NCBI GenBank assembly: GCA_937926105.1
Contig: CALANS010000218.1
Location: forward strand, 1 to 49,431
From: an uncultured Actinomycetes bacterium
GTDB lineage: Bacteria > Actinomycetota > Actinomycetes > Mycobacteriales > Nakamurellaceae
Direction of reading: 5' to 3'
Length of the DNA stretch: 49,431 nt
Below the pieces are notes generated by a model that was given only the letters and a program-made list of their open reading frames with translations, did not search any database and had not been told where the DNA came from. How positions within the stretch are numbered: position 1 is the stretch's first letter; each line of letters starts with the position of its first letter. A program made the translations under genes and the position numbers. This document shows positions 7,872-18,686 of this stretch, piece after piece.

Positions 7872-8441
7872 TTATTCGCGGTTGCAGATAGTGACGGTGT
7901 GTGAGATGCGGCCGATCAGGGCGACCTCCCCGGTCGGTGCGTGGGCGAGTTCGCCGGGGGTGAGCAGGCCGCGGGCGGTCCCGTCCGGGCCGGCGTCGCT
8001 GTGGGCGACGATGACTGCGACTGCCACGTCTTCCCCGGGCACGTAGCCGTCTCCGTGCAGGGCGACCAGCCGCAGCGCCGGTTCCGACCCGGCCGGCGGC
8101 GGGCCGGGTTCGGGTGGTGTGGCGCGGTGGCGGGCTGCGGTGATGATGTCGGTGAAGACCGCCCCGTCGACCTCGTGGACCTCGACCCGGATTGGGGTGC
8201 GCCGCTGGTCGGTCAAAGTGTCGATGATGCCGGCGAAAGAGCCGCGCTGCCACGGCGGAGCGAATGGCTCCGGCTCGAACGGTGCGCCGTCGACAGTGAC
8301 GGCAATGGTTTCGTCTTCGCGCACGGCGAACACGACGTGCGGCAGCACCGCGGGCACGTTGACGGCGTCATCGCTGCTGCCTGCGGCGCCAGTGGTGTTG
8401 CGGCTGGCGGTCCGGTTGAACCGTGGCCATCGCCGCATCAT
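7872..8441 (-). CDS. Hypothetical protein at the edge of the metal island
   Basis: 189 residues (ATG 8441, with a second ATG next to it; GGAGAGG upstream). Mainly beta-like composition (VLPHVVFAVREDETIAVTVDG, TPIRVEVHEVDGAVFTDII, RLVALHGDGYVPGEDVAVAVIV), reminiscent of a small soluble domain, with no recognised motif. It is the last gene of the T4CP-side block before the metal island. Function unknown. Confidence 0.65.
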   Translation of the reverse strand: MMRRWPRFNRTASRNTTGAAGSSDDAVNVPAVLPHVVFAVREDETIAVTVDGAPFEPEPFAPPWQRGSFAGIIDTLTDQRRTPIRVEVHEVDGAVFTDIITAARHRATPPEPGPPPAGSEPALRLVALHGDGYVPGEDVAVAVIVAHSDAGPDGTARGLLTPGELAHAPTGEVALIGRISHTVTICNRE

Positions 8442-9053
8442 TAGCCTCTCCGAGCTCCAAGTGCTGGGTATCCTTTGCCGGCTCGCGGATTTCGACTTGT
8501 CATGTCAAGCAGGTGGGCCGTACGGTCCTGTGGTGCGATCTGTATCGCATTGCGTCGACGGCCACAATGGCGCGATGCCCCGTCACCCGGTCCCGAGGCC
8601 GAGGAGAGTGCGGTCGCGGTAGTGATCCAGTGGTGGGCGTCAGCCACGGAGTCAGAAGATTGCGGCCTCAAGCGAACGACGAGCTTGCTCGGCCGACAGC
8701 ACGGCACGCTCGGCGCACGCAGATGCTCAATGGTGGGGCACCGAGGGTGGTCGTACAGGGGTGCTCATGCCGCGGGTGTCGGTGTGTCGCCGATTGCGCG
8801 GCGAGCAGTGGGACCGCTGGCGGCCGGGGTCGAGTTGCAGATGAGTTCAAGGAGTGGATGCGTTGCGGTTGGCCATCCTGGAAGGCTGCGAGCCGAGCGG
8901 GCTGACGGCATCAGTCGATGCTGGGTGGGCGACTAGTCCCTTTCGCCATCGCTGATATTCGGCATGTTGCCCCTCTCGCGGCGGCTACCTATGCGGTGGT
9001 GCCGGATCGTGATCCCTTCGGCCTGAGCCTTGTATTGGGTGAGAGGCCGGAAC
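8442..9053. other. Non-coding junction between conjugation genes and metal island
   Basis: About 610 bases without a convincing gene. Several open frames cross it, but none has recognisable protein character or a good start. It contains the left boundary of the metal island; no clear transposon end or tRNA was seen. Confidence 0.5.
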
Positions 9054-9557
9054 CTAATGACGGCTTGCGGAGGCGACTACGGCATGTCCGTCTGTGCCGT
9101 CTCTTCCGCGAGTGTCGGTTGGAAATCTCGGTAACGTCCCTAGAGCGGTGGGGGCTTGCTCGATGATGTCGCACACGCCGCTTGCGGACCCAGCCTTGTG
9201 CTGCTGGGCGCGGGTGTCGGTCAGGGTGCGGCGAAGTTGGCGCAGTTCGGCGATGGTGGTGTCGACCTCGCGGATTCGCTGGTCGATCAACGTGACTACA
9301 TGCCGGCACGGACGGGTACCTGCTCGGCGCAGATCGAGGATGTCGCGGATCTCAGTTAGAGATAAGCCAAGAGTCTTGGCTTGGCGGATGAAACGTAGCG
9401 CGGTGATGTCCTGATCGCCGTAGAGCCGGTAGCCCGCGTCGGTGCGTTCCGCCGGCGGCAGCAGGCCTTTGGCTTCGTAAAGGCGTACTGCCTTTGCTGA
9501 CAGTCCGGCTGCCGCGGCAGCTTTGCCGACGGTCCACGTGGTTGTTGTGAGCGTCAT
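9054..9557 (-). CDS. MerR-family metal-responsive regulator
   Basis: 167 residues. N-terminal winged-helix domain (TWTVGKAAAAAGLSAKAVRLYEA, GYRLYGDQDITALRFIRQA), a dimerisation helix from about residue 80, then potential metal ligands in RPCRHVVTLID and GVCDIIE, as in CueR/ZntR-like sensors. Such activators underwind promoters with 19-bp spacers. ATG 9557 was chosen; GTG 9566 is closer to AAGGAG. It is divergent from the exported-protein gene, and a fitting operator lies between them and another before the chaperone gene. The inducing metal cannot be read from sequence alone. Confidence 0.9.
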   Translation of the reverse strand: MTLTTTTWTVGKAAAAAGLSAKAVRLYEAKGLLPPAERTDAGYRLYGDQDITALRFIRQAKTLGLSLTEIRDILDLRRAGTRPCRHVVTLIDQRIREVDTTIAELRQLRRTLTDTRAQQHKAGSASGVCDIIEQAPTALGTLPRFPTDTRGRDGTDGHAVVASASRH

Positions 9558-9596
9558 TCTGGTCACCATCTCCTTGGGTTTCCCATTGTACGCGGG

Positions 9597-9627
9597 TTGA
9601 CCTTGCCCTAGGGGCAGGCTCCTACCG
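9597..9627 (+). promoter_or_regulatory. MerR-type promoter/operator A
   Basis: TTGACC, then a 19-bp spacer carrying the dyad CCTTGCCCTAGGGGCAGG, then CTACCG. The over-long spacer with a centred dyad is diagnostic of MerR-type activation. It would drive the plus-strand gene at 9695. Confidence 0.8.
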
Positions 9628-9694
9628 TTCTTCCGCGGATGCTCGCACGTGAGCGGCATCGAGCGTTCGGGCATGCAGGAAGGCAGGTGTTTCG

Positions 9695-10465
9695 GTGGCG
9701 GGCCGGTCGCAGGGTAGGAGGCCTCGGCCGTTAGGTCGAGCGGCCAGGACGGTACGGAGAGCGCAGGTTTCTGGACGCGGCTGGTGGATTGGGGGCATGG
9801 TCGCAGCAGTGGCTGCCGTTGTGGTGGTTGTGGCAGTGGTTTTCGCCGTGTCTGACACCACGTCAGCGACGCAGCCGCCCGGGGCGTCGGCGTCGTCGCT
9901 TCGACAGCGATTGGTCGCTGCCGGGTCGGCGGGCCCGCTCGGGCCCGAAGGCATCCCGGTACCGGACGCACCCATCCTCGTCGGCACATACCGGGCAGCG
10001 GTCGGGCAACCAGTGGATGACATCGCCTGTGCCACCGGGGAACAACTCGCGTTCCATGTGCACACCCACCTGACGATCTTTGTCCACGGTGCGGCTCGTC
10101 AGGTGCCGGCCGGGGTGGGGATCACCCCACCGCGACAGGCACAGCAGACTCCTCGGGGCGTCTTCGTTGATGGCGGGGGGTGCTTCTACTGGTTACACAC
10201 CCACGCTGCGGATGGCATCATTCACATCGAGTCGCCGCTGGCGCATCGCGCGTTCACTCTGGGCGACTTTTTCGACATCTGGGGTGTGCGACTGGGGCCG
10301 CAGCAAGTTGGCCCGGCCACCGGCCCGGTCACCGCGTTCTACAACGGCAAGGTCTATCGGGGCGACCCACGCAGCATCCCCTTGGGAAATCACACCCAGA
10401 TCCAGCTCGATGTCGGCACACCGCTCGTGGCCCCAGAGTCCGTCACCTTTCCGTCCGGACTCTAA
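9695..10465 (+). CDS. Membrane-anchored extracytoplasmic His-rich protein of the metal regulon
   Basis: 256 residues from GTG 9695. A basic N-terminus, one membrane segment (about residues 30-52) and an extracytoplasmic domain with two clustered histidine motifs, AFHVHTHLTIFVHG and CFYWLHTHAADGIIHIES. The HxH pairs and Cys-near-His make metal binding likely. The family occurs in other actinobacteria but I know of no assigned function. It is controlled by MerR-type promoter A and precedes the chaperone/ATPase operon, so a periplasmic-side buffer or donor is a reasonable inference. Confidence 0.75.
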   Translation: MAGRSQGRRPRPLGRAARTVRRAQVSGRGWWIGGMVAAVAAVVVVVAVVFAVSDTTSATQPPGASASSLRQRLVAAGSAGPLGPEGIPVPDAPILVGTYRAAVGQPVDDIACATGEQLAFHVHTHLTIFVHGAARQVPAGVGITPPRQAQQTPRGVFVDGGGCFYWLHTHAADGIIHIESPLAHRAFTLGDFFDIWGVRLGPQQVGPATGPVTAFYNGKVYRGDPRSIPLGNHTQIQLDVGTPLVAPESVTFPSGL

Positions 10466-10550
10466 GAGGCCTGGCAACCCGCGACGGGCACCGCTGGTGC
10501 CGGACCAGGCGAACCAGCCAAGGGAGTGGCGCACGTGTTGACGTTCCGAC

Positions 10551-10581
10551 TTGACCTTGACCTAAGGACAAGGTTTTACGG
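10551..10581 (+). promoter_or_regulatory. MerR-type promoter/operator B
   Basis: TTGACC, 19-bp spacer with near-perfect dyad ACCTTGACCTAAGGACAAGGT, then TTACGG. Same geometry and half-sites as operator A, placed 67 bases before the HMA chaperone ATG, so the MerR protein probably activates the chaperone/ATPase operon too. Confidence 0.82.
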
Positions 10582-10647
10582 TGGCGTTGAGAAAGCAGAT
10601 GGGCCAGTCGAGTACAGGCTGATCAAGGGATAGGAAGGAACGAGCTC

Positions 10648-10905
10648 ATGGGTCAGGTCATGACGTGGCAGGTGGAGGGCATGGACTGCGAGATGTGCGA
10701 GCGCCGCCTGCAGACAGCGCTGGGCCGCCTCGACGGCGTCGGGCAGGTCGATGCCGATCACGCGGCCGGGCGGGTGGCGGTGCGGTTCGACGCCTCCCGC
10801 ATCGTGGTCGATGAGCTTGCTGTGGCCGTGGCCGGTCGGATCGAGCAGGCCGGATTCACCGTCACCGACCGCCCGCACACCGGTGGACAGGAGACGAAGC
10901 GATGA
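10648..10905 (+). CDS. HMA-domain heavy-metal chaperone
   Basis: 85 residues comprising one heavy-metal-associated domain: [16 protein letters not shown] contains the CxxC metal site, followed by the second beta-alpha-beta half ([19 protein letters not shown]). Such CopZ-like proteins carry soft metals to P1B ATPases or MerR sensors. A GGAAGG ribosome-binding site lies upstream of ATG 10648. The stop overlaps the ATPase start (ATGA), making a coupled chaperone-pump pair. Confidence 0.92.
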   Translation: MGQVMTWQVEGMDCEMCERRLQTALGRLDGVGQVDADHAAGRVAVRFDASRIVVDELAVAVAGRIEQAGFTVTDRPHTGGQETKR

Positions 10906-13399
10906 GGGCGACGAGCAATCTCACTGATAGCCAGCCAGAGTTCTGGGCGCTCGAGCCATCCACCGTGGCCGGGCAGGCCCGGATTCGGGCCCGGATCGCG
11001 GGTCTGCACTGCTCCTTGTGCACCGGGACGATCGAGAAGGCGTTGGGCCGGATGGACGGGGTCGAGCAGGTCGCGGTCAGCCTGACCCATGAGCAGGCCC
11101 TGGTGGACTATCGGCCGGCGACGATTACGGCCGAGGCGATCATGGGCACGCTGCGCGACATCGGCTATGACCTGTACGACCCACGCAAGCTGCGCCCCTT
11201 TGAGGAGGAAGAGGGGCGGCTGATCCGCGAGGGCGTCCGGCTGCTCGGGGCGATCACGGCGAGCCTGGCCGCGATCGGGCTCATCGCCACCGTGACCGGG
11301 GTCGCCTCGATCCTGGTGCCGGCGTCGGTGGTCGTGGTGATGGTTCCACTGTCCTACCTGCTGCTACGCCGAGCAGGGCGAGTGAAGGCGATCGCCGGTG
11401 CGGCCGGGATCGTGGCCCCAGGTGTCGCTGCCCTGGTGTTGCGGGCGGGCGGCGTGCTACCGGGATGGCTGACCGGATGGGTGGCCGCGGCGCTGGCCGT
11501 GATCGTCGTGGCCGTGGTTGCCCGGCACATCCTGGTCATGGCGTGGCAGTCGGCACGTCGCGGCATCCTCAACCAGCACGTGCTGTTGGAGATCGGGGCG
11601 CTGGCCGGGATCGCCGGCGGCGTCATCGGCCTGACCGGGGTGTTTCCCGGCTATCCGACGGCGTCGTTCTTCGCGGTCAGCGTGCTCGTGGTCAACTATC
11701 ACATCTTCTCCGAGTGGTTGGCGCTGCTGGTGAAGACCCGCTCGTCTCAGGCGGTCAAGAAGCTGCTGGACCTCCAGCCGGATCTGGCGCACGTGCTGCG
11801 CGACGGCGCCGAGGTCGATGTGCCGGTTTCTGACGTGCCGGTCGGGGAGCGGGTACGGGTGCGCCCCGGTGAGCGCGTCCCCGTCGACGGGCGCGTGGTG
11901 TCCGGCTATTCGACCCTGGACCTGTCGCTGGTCACCGGGGAACCGGTGCCGGCGGAGAAGGGCGTGGGTGACGACGTGGTCTCCGGCGCCTTGAACGGCA
12001 TCGGCACCTTGCTGGTCGAGACCACGGCGCCGGCGTCGGAGAGCTTCCTGGCCCAGGTCGTACGACATGTCGAGGACGCCCGCGCTCTCAAGCCGGGGGT
12101 GCTGCACTTGGTCGATCGGGTGCTGCGCGTGTACACGCCGACCGTGCTGACGGTTTCGGGGCTGGCGTTGGTGGGGTGGCTGGCCGGCAGCTGGCTGGCT
12201 ACTGGTACGCCCGATGTGCAGCGTGCCGTGTTCGCCGCGCTGTCGGCGCTGGTGATGGGCTACCCGTGCGCGGTCGGGATCGCCGCGCCGTTGGCGATCG
12301 TGCGCGGCTCCGGTGAAGCCGCCGACGCGGGGATCATCATGCGCACCGGGGAGGCTTTCCAGACCCTGCGCGACGTGGATTACGTGCTGTTGGACAAGAC
12401 CGGCACACTGACCCACGGGCGCCCTACCGTGGCGGGCCTGCACCCTTTGTTCGGTGCGTCGGAAGATGAGCTGTTGGCCACCGCGGCCGCCGCCGAGGCC
12501 GCGTCCGAGCACCCGCTGGCCCGGGCGATCGTCGATGCCGCCACCGGTAGAGGTCTCCCGGTCGGGCAGGCCGACGATTTCGAAGCCACGACCGGGTTCG
12601 GCGTGACCGCGACCCTGGCCGGTCACCTGGTGCGGGTCGGCAGCCCGGCCTTCCTGACAGGCGCCGCTGTGGACCTGGTCGCGGTCCAGGAGCACCTCGA
12701 CCGGTGGCAGTCCGACGGTCACACCGTCGTCGCGGTCGCCGACGAGCAGTCTCTGCTGGGTCTGATCGCCCTGGCCGACACGCCCCGGCCCGAGGCGACC
12801 CAGATGGTGGCCGACCTACGCCGGGCGGGTCTGACCCCGGTCCTGGTCACCGGCGACAATCCGCGCGCCGCAGCGCACATCGCCGCACAGGTGGGGATCG
12901 ACGCCGACGCGGTACACGCCGACATGAGGCCCGACGGGAAGGCCGACCTGGTCGGCGACTATCAGGCCGCCGGGCACCGAGTGGCCATGGTCGGCGATGG
13001 CATCAACGACGCACCCGCCCTGATGCGCGCCGACGTCGGCATCGCCCTGGGATCCGGCACCGACATCGCCACCGAGTCCGCCGACGTGATCATCGTCCGC
13101 GACGACCTGCACCTGATCCTGACCGCCCGCGACATCAGCCGGCGCTCCTACCGGCGAGTCAAGCAGAACGTGGCGCTGGCATTCACGTTCAACGGCCTGG
13201 GTATCCCGTTCGCCGTCACGGGGCTGCTGTATCCGGTGTGGGCCATGGTCGCCATGGCCGCATCCGTCACCAGCCTGTTCATCAACTCCATCGGAGGCCG
13301 CCCCCAACTGCTGTTCGACGCCATCGGCTCCGTCGGCCGCGCCTCGACCGCCCCCGACAGCAGCGAGCACGGCCGGGCCAGCCAGAAAGAGGCGGCAGC

Positions 13400-13403
<4 letters not shown>
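10902..13403 (+). CDS. P1B-type heavy-metal ATPase 1 (YPC variant)
   Basis: 833 residues. N-terminal HMA domain with HCSLC (36-40), several membrane helices, actuator motif [13 protein letters not shown], transmembrane motif YPC (454-456) where most P1B pumps have CPC, phosphorylation site DKTGT with Asp498, P1B-specific HP in SEHPLA (536-537), and the hinge VGDGINDAP. It should use ATP to move a soft metal ion across the membrane. The Tyr for Cys change removes one of the usual transmembrane thiol ligands and makes substrate assignment uncertain. Coupled upstream to the chaperone and downstream to ATPase 2. Confidence 0.93.
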
Positions 13404-15691
<2,288 letters not shown>

Positions 15692-15803
15692 GGCCAAGCG
15701 ACTGCACGAGCAGCCGACGAAGATGGGATGCTGAGGTATTGCATTAGTCGCGGCGCAATCACAGTGTGGTTGGTCTGCAACGGGGGGTGTCCCTATGGTT
15801 TTG

Positions 15804-17033
15804 TCAAGCCGCGGCGGGCAGTTCCCTGCTGTGCTGGGGTTGGTAGAGCGAGCCGGTTTTGAGCATGGCGTAGATGACGTCGCAGCGGCGTCGAGCAAGG
15901 CAAATGACCGCAGCGTTGTGTTTCTTTCCCTGAGCGCGTTTGCGTTGGTAGTAGGCGGCCGATTCGGGATCGCAGTTCGACGCGACCCAGGCAGATCGGA
16001 ACAGGGCGTTCTTGAGTTGCTTGTTCCCGGATCGGGCGGGGTGCTCTCCTCGGATCGACTTCCCGGATCTGCGGGTGACAGGCGCGATGCCGGCGTAGGC
16101 GGCGAGGTGACCTGCGGTCAGGAACGCGGACGCGTCGCCGATGGCCAGGAGGATCGTGGCTGCCGTCTTGGTCCCGACTCCTGGCATCGAGATCAAGACG
16201 TCGCGAAGAGGGAAGTCGTCGAGCAGCCTCTCGACCTCGACGGCGAGCTCGGTTCGCTGTGTCTTGAGCGTCTTGATCTGGGCGGTGACGCGGGGAACCA
16301 CGCTCTCGACCGCGGCCGTTCCGATCACGGTCACGGTCTGTTGCTCGAGCGCTGCGAACACGTCATCGACGAGCTTGTCGACGCCGCGGTGCTTCGTCTT
16401 CCGAGCCCAGGCCTTCACCCGCGCAGGCCCGGCCTTGGCCAGGCCGGTCGGGCCTGCATAGCGGGCCAGCAAGTCCAGCGAGAGCTGATTCGTCAGCCTG
16501 GTCCCCGTAAACACGCGCTCCAGGGCAGGGTGGATCTGCAGCAGCAGCGAGCGGAGGCGGTTGATCGACCGAGTCGATTCGCGGGCAAGGTCATCGTCGT
16601 AGCCGGCGAGGACCTTCAACGACGCGAGGACCTCGCTATCGCGGTCGACGGCGCGAAGGGTCGCAGGCATCCGCAGCGCGGTCGACGCGATCACGAACGC
16701 GTCGCGCGCGTCGGTCTTCGCATCGCCTGGCATGAGCTGCGCGGCCTTGCGCATCGCAAGCCCGGGCAGATACGCGACCTCGCAGTCGGCGTCCCGCGCG
16801 ACCGCGACCGGCAACGCGCCGATCGTGTTCGGCTGGTCCACGACCACCAGCACCCGGCCGTGCTCCTGCAGCCGGGCGAAGACCTCGCGGAGTTTGGCTT
16901 CGTCCTGCGGGAGTGGCTTATCGAACAAGCGAGTCCCGTTCGCGTCGAGCGCGCACGCGTGGTGCTCTTCCTTGCCGACATCGAGGCCGCACCACACCCC
17001 GATGTCCATCGTGTCGATCAGCTGCTCGGGCAT
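15804..17033 (-). CDS. IS110-family transposase (DEDD recombinase)
   Basis: 409 residues, full length for the family. N-terminal RuvC-like DEDD domain (GVWCGLDVGKEEHHAC, VVVDQPNTIGAL, GDAKTDARDAFVIA) and C-terminal transposase_20 domain (LISMPGVGTKTAATIL, HLAAYAGIAPVTRRSGKSI) with the conserved Ser used in IS110/Piv recombination. Domain order is that of the IS110 rather than the IS1111 group. The start is preceded by GAGGAGG within 12 bases. It appears intact. Confidence 0.95.
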   Translation of the reverse strand: MPEQLIDTMDIGVWCGLDVGKEEHHACALDANGTRLFDKPLPQDEAKLREVFARLQEHGRVLVVVDQPNTIGALPVAVARDADCEVAYLPGLAMRKAAQLMPGDAKTDARDAFVIASTALRMPATLRAVDRDSEVLASLKVLAGYDDDLARESTRSINRLRSLLLQIHPALERVFTGTRLTNQLSLDLLARYAGPTGLAKAGPARVKAWARKTKHRGVDKLVDDVFAALEQQTVTVIGTAAVESVVPRVTAQIKTLKTQRTELAVEVERLLDDFPLRDVLISMPGVGTKTAATILLAIGDASAFLTAGHLAAYAGIAPVTRRSGKSIRGEHPARSGNKQLKNALFRSAWVASNCDPESAAYYQRKRAQGKKHNAAVICLARRRCDVIYAMLKTGSLYQPQHSRELPAAA

Positions 17034-17143
17034 CGTTACCGGGCCTCCTCCTCATGGCGCTCCAGGCCGCTGTCACGACGTCTGGTCCTGGCACCCACAT
17101 TACGAAGAGACCTGAGCCCGCAAAGGCTCGGCCGTGTCCCTAT
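17034..17143 (-). ncRNA. Candidate bridge-RNA region of the IS110 element
   Basis: In IS110-group elements the non-coding left end upstream of the transposase encodes a bridge RNA with target- and donor-binding loops. This stretch is the matching position on the minus strand and contains a GC-rich hairpin (GAGCCTTTGCGGGCTC). The placement follows from family knowledge; loop complementarity was not computed. Confidence 0.4.
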
Positions 17144-17488
17144 CAGCAGTCACCTGACGCCTCTGAGGCCGGCGACAACACCCCCCGGATCATACGAGCG
17201 ACAGGGCAAGAAAGTCATACCGGTCCCAGCGACCAACCCCGCCAACCGGGGTCACCTAGAAAGGTAATGGGGCGGAGCAGGTGGGCGGCGCGGACCGACT
17301 CCGCAGATTGAGATTCCCTGGTAGCAAGGCTGACTGCTTTGCCGCATCTGCGCCGTCGCGGGGACGAGACGATGCTCAGCGCGGATGCAGCCCGCGCCCG
17401 CCTGACCCAGATCAGGAACGACCTGGTGCAGGTGGTTGATCCGCCACCTGGGACATTATCCCGAGCTGCGCGTGCCGCATGGCCGGGC
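17144..17488. other. Intergenic remnant region right of IS110
   Basis: About 345 bases with no convincing gene. A short plus-strand frame starting at about 17371 (MLSADAARARLTQIRNDLVQ) reaches a stop near 17509 and may be a decayed gene tail. A possible hairpin (CCCCGCCAACCGGGG) is present near 17246. Confidence 0.4.
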
Positions 17489-17971
17489 CTACAGGTAGCG
17501 ACATACTGAATCGGGGTCGCAGGAGTCGGGGTCCGGTGCGGTCGCTCGGTCTCGCAGTACGACCACGTCGGCGCGCAATGAGACCAGCTCAGCGATCTGA
17601 GCGTCCAGCCCGGCCAGGTGGGCGTCGAGCAGGTTACGCACATGCCGGCAGGGGGCCTGTCCACGGTCTCGGATCTGCAGGATGCCACGGATCTGGGCGA
17701 GAGTGAGTCCGGCCGCCTTGCCGCGGCGGATTCGGGCCAGGGCGCGTAGCCGTTGCCTCGCGAACTTCTCGGTCAGCAACGGCAGGAAGTTGTCGACCGC
17801 CGCCCGTGCGGCGAGGTCGGTGTAGGAGGTGTGGAGGAACCGGTCGATGGTCTCTCGCCCGAACACCCCGTCGAACTCTGTGGCCAGGCGCAGAGCGGCG
17901 GAGTGCAGGGCGTGCTCGGAGTTGATCGCCGGGGTCGCGCGATCCGAATGTGTGTGGGACATCGGTGTCAT
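17489..17971 (-). CDS. Chimeric ORF: three-helix-bundle domain joined to a MerR C-terminal half
   Basis: 160 residues. Residues 1 to about 80 (ALRLATEFDGVFGRETIDRF, LPLLTEKFARQRLRALARI) match the three-helix-bundle dimerisation domain that precedes or accompanies ArsC-type phosphatases in actinobacteria. From about residue 81 (RRGKAAGLTLAQIRGILQI, APCRHVRNLLDAHL, CDPDSVC) it is the effector half of a MerR-type regulator, without the DNA-binding half. The frame is open across the join. The ATG overlaps the ArsRC stop (ATGA). It looks like a deletion fusion of an ars gene and a merR gene; activity is uncertain. Confidence 0.75.
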   Translation of the reverse strand: MTPMSHTHSDRATPAINSEHALHSAALRLATEFDGVFGRETIDRFLHTSYTDLAARAAVDNFLPLLTEKFARQRLRALARIRRGKAAGLTLAQIRGILQIRDRGQAPCRHVRNLLDAHLAGLDAQIAELVSLRADVVVLRDRATAPDPDSCDPDSVCRYL

Positions 17972-18639
17972 CGTTCTGTGACGTGGGGGGCGAGCCCGTG
18001 GATGCGGGCCGCGAGGTCCTCGAATGCGGCATCGAATGCGGCATCGGTGCCTGACCGGACCGGGTCGGGCACCGACCAGTGCACCTGCCCTGCTCCTGCG
18101 AGTTCCTCATGGGCGGAGTCGCAGACCGTGATAACGAAATCGTCCGCGTCGAGCACCTCCGTCACAGACCGGGGCGTTGTCGCGTGCAGCCGGAGGTCGT
18201 GGCGGGTCGCGGTGGCGATTGCGCCCGCCTCGATCGCTGGCGCCGGGTGCGTGCCCGCCGAGGCCACAGGGATGTCACTGGCCTGGTGCCAAAGGGCGGC
18301 GGCGAGCTGGGAACGGGCGGAGTTCCCGGTGCACACGAACACCACCCGGCGGGCCGCGAGCACTGCGGATGGAGCCAGCCCGTCGAGCGCATCCTCGGTG
18401 AGGCGCAGGTAGGTACGGCGCCGGTCAGCTTCCGACCGGGTGCGGGTCAGGAACCCGGCTTCCTCCAGGATGCGCAGGTGATGCGCGAGGAGACTGGAGG
18501 AGATCCCCAGTTCCTGCTGCACCTCGACCGGGGCGACATCGCCCAGGGTGAGCAAGTCCACGATCCGCAGTCGCACCGGATCAGCGAGCGCCGCATATCG
18601 GGCGACCCGCACCTCCAACGAAATTCGCTCAACGTTCAT
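17968..18639 (-). CDS. ArsR-ArsC fusion: arsenite-responsive repressor plus arsenate reductase
   Basis: 223 residues. Residues 8-85 are an ArsR winged helix (PVRLRIVDLLTLGD, SSSLLAHHLRILEEAGFL). From about residue 97 follows a low-molecular-weight phosphatase-type ArsC domain with the P-loop CTGNSARS (Cys103) and later VCDSAHEE. The reductase half converts arsenate to arsenite. The HTH half has no cysteine pair of the usual ELCVC type, so its sensing mode is unclear; the only cysteines are in the enzyme half. Divergent from the aquaporin gene over 47 bases. Confidence 0.92.
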   Translation of the reverse strand: MNVERISLEVRVARYAALADPVRLRIVDLLTLGDVAPVEVQQELGISSSLLAHHLRILEEAGFLTRTRSEADRRRTYLRLTEDALDGLAPSAVLAARRVVFVCTGNSARSQLAAALWHQASDIPVASAGTHPAPAIEAGAIATATRHDLRLHATTPRSVTEVLDADDFVITVCDSAHEELAGAGQVHWSVPDPVRSGTDAAFDAAFEDLAARIHGLAPHVTER

Positions 18640-18650
18640 TACCTCAATCT

Positions 18651-18676
18651 TGACTTAGCAAGTGAGTTCGGTCAAG
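18651..18676. promoter_or_regulatory. Probable ArsR-type operator in the divergent ars promoter
   Basis: TTGAC and GTCAA half-sites are inverted within the 47-bp gap between arsRC and the aquaporin gene. A protein bound here could control both directions; the adjacent ArsR domain is the obvious candidate. Confidence 0.5.
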
Positions 18677-18686
18677 GTGGGAGGCG

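Larger units (their letters stand above)
15787..17143 (-). mobile_element. IS110-family insertion sequence
   Basis: A single transposase gene is flanked by identical 10-bp direct repeats GTGTCCCTAT (15787-15796 and 17134-17143). IS110 elements lack terminal inverted repeats and leave short direct core repeats, which fits. The exact core cannot be fixed without an empty site. It separates the P-type ATPase operon from the arsenic locus. Confidence 0.75.

Noticed and set aside
8441..8936. Several overlapping ORFs in the junction left of MerR
   Set aside because: No recognisable domain, no good start, and mutually overlapping in different frames.
10098..10112. Another CAGGTGC match resembling the leader motif
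   Set aside because: Inside the coding sequence of the His-rich protein and without the CCGGC extension; chance.
11457..12722. 421-codon minus-strand ORF opposite ATPase 1
   Set aside because: Shadow of a well-supported P-type ATPase; Arg/His/Gln-rich translation.
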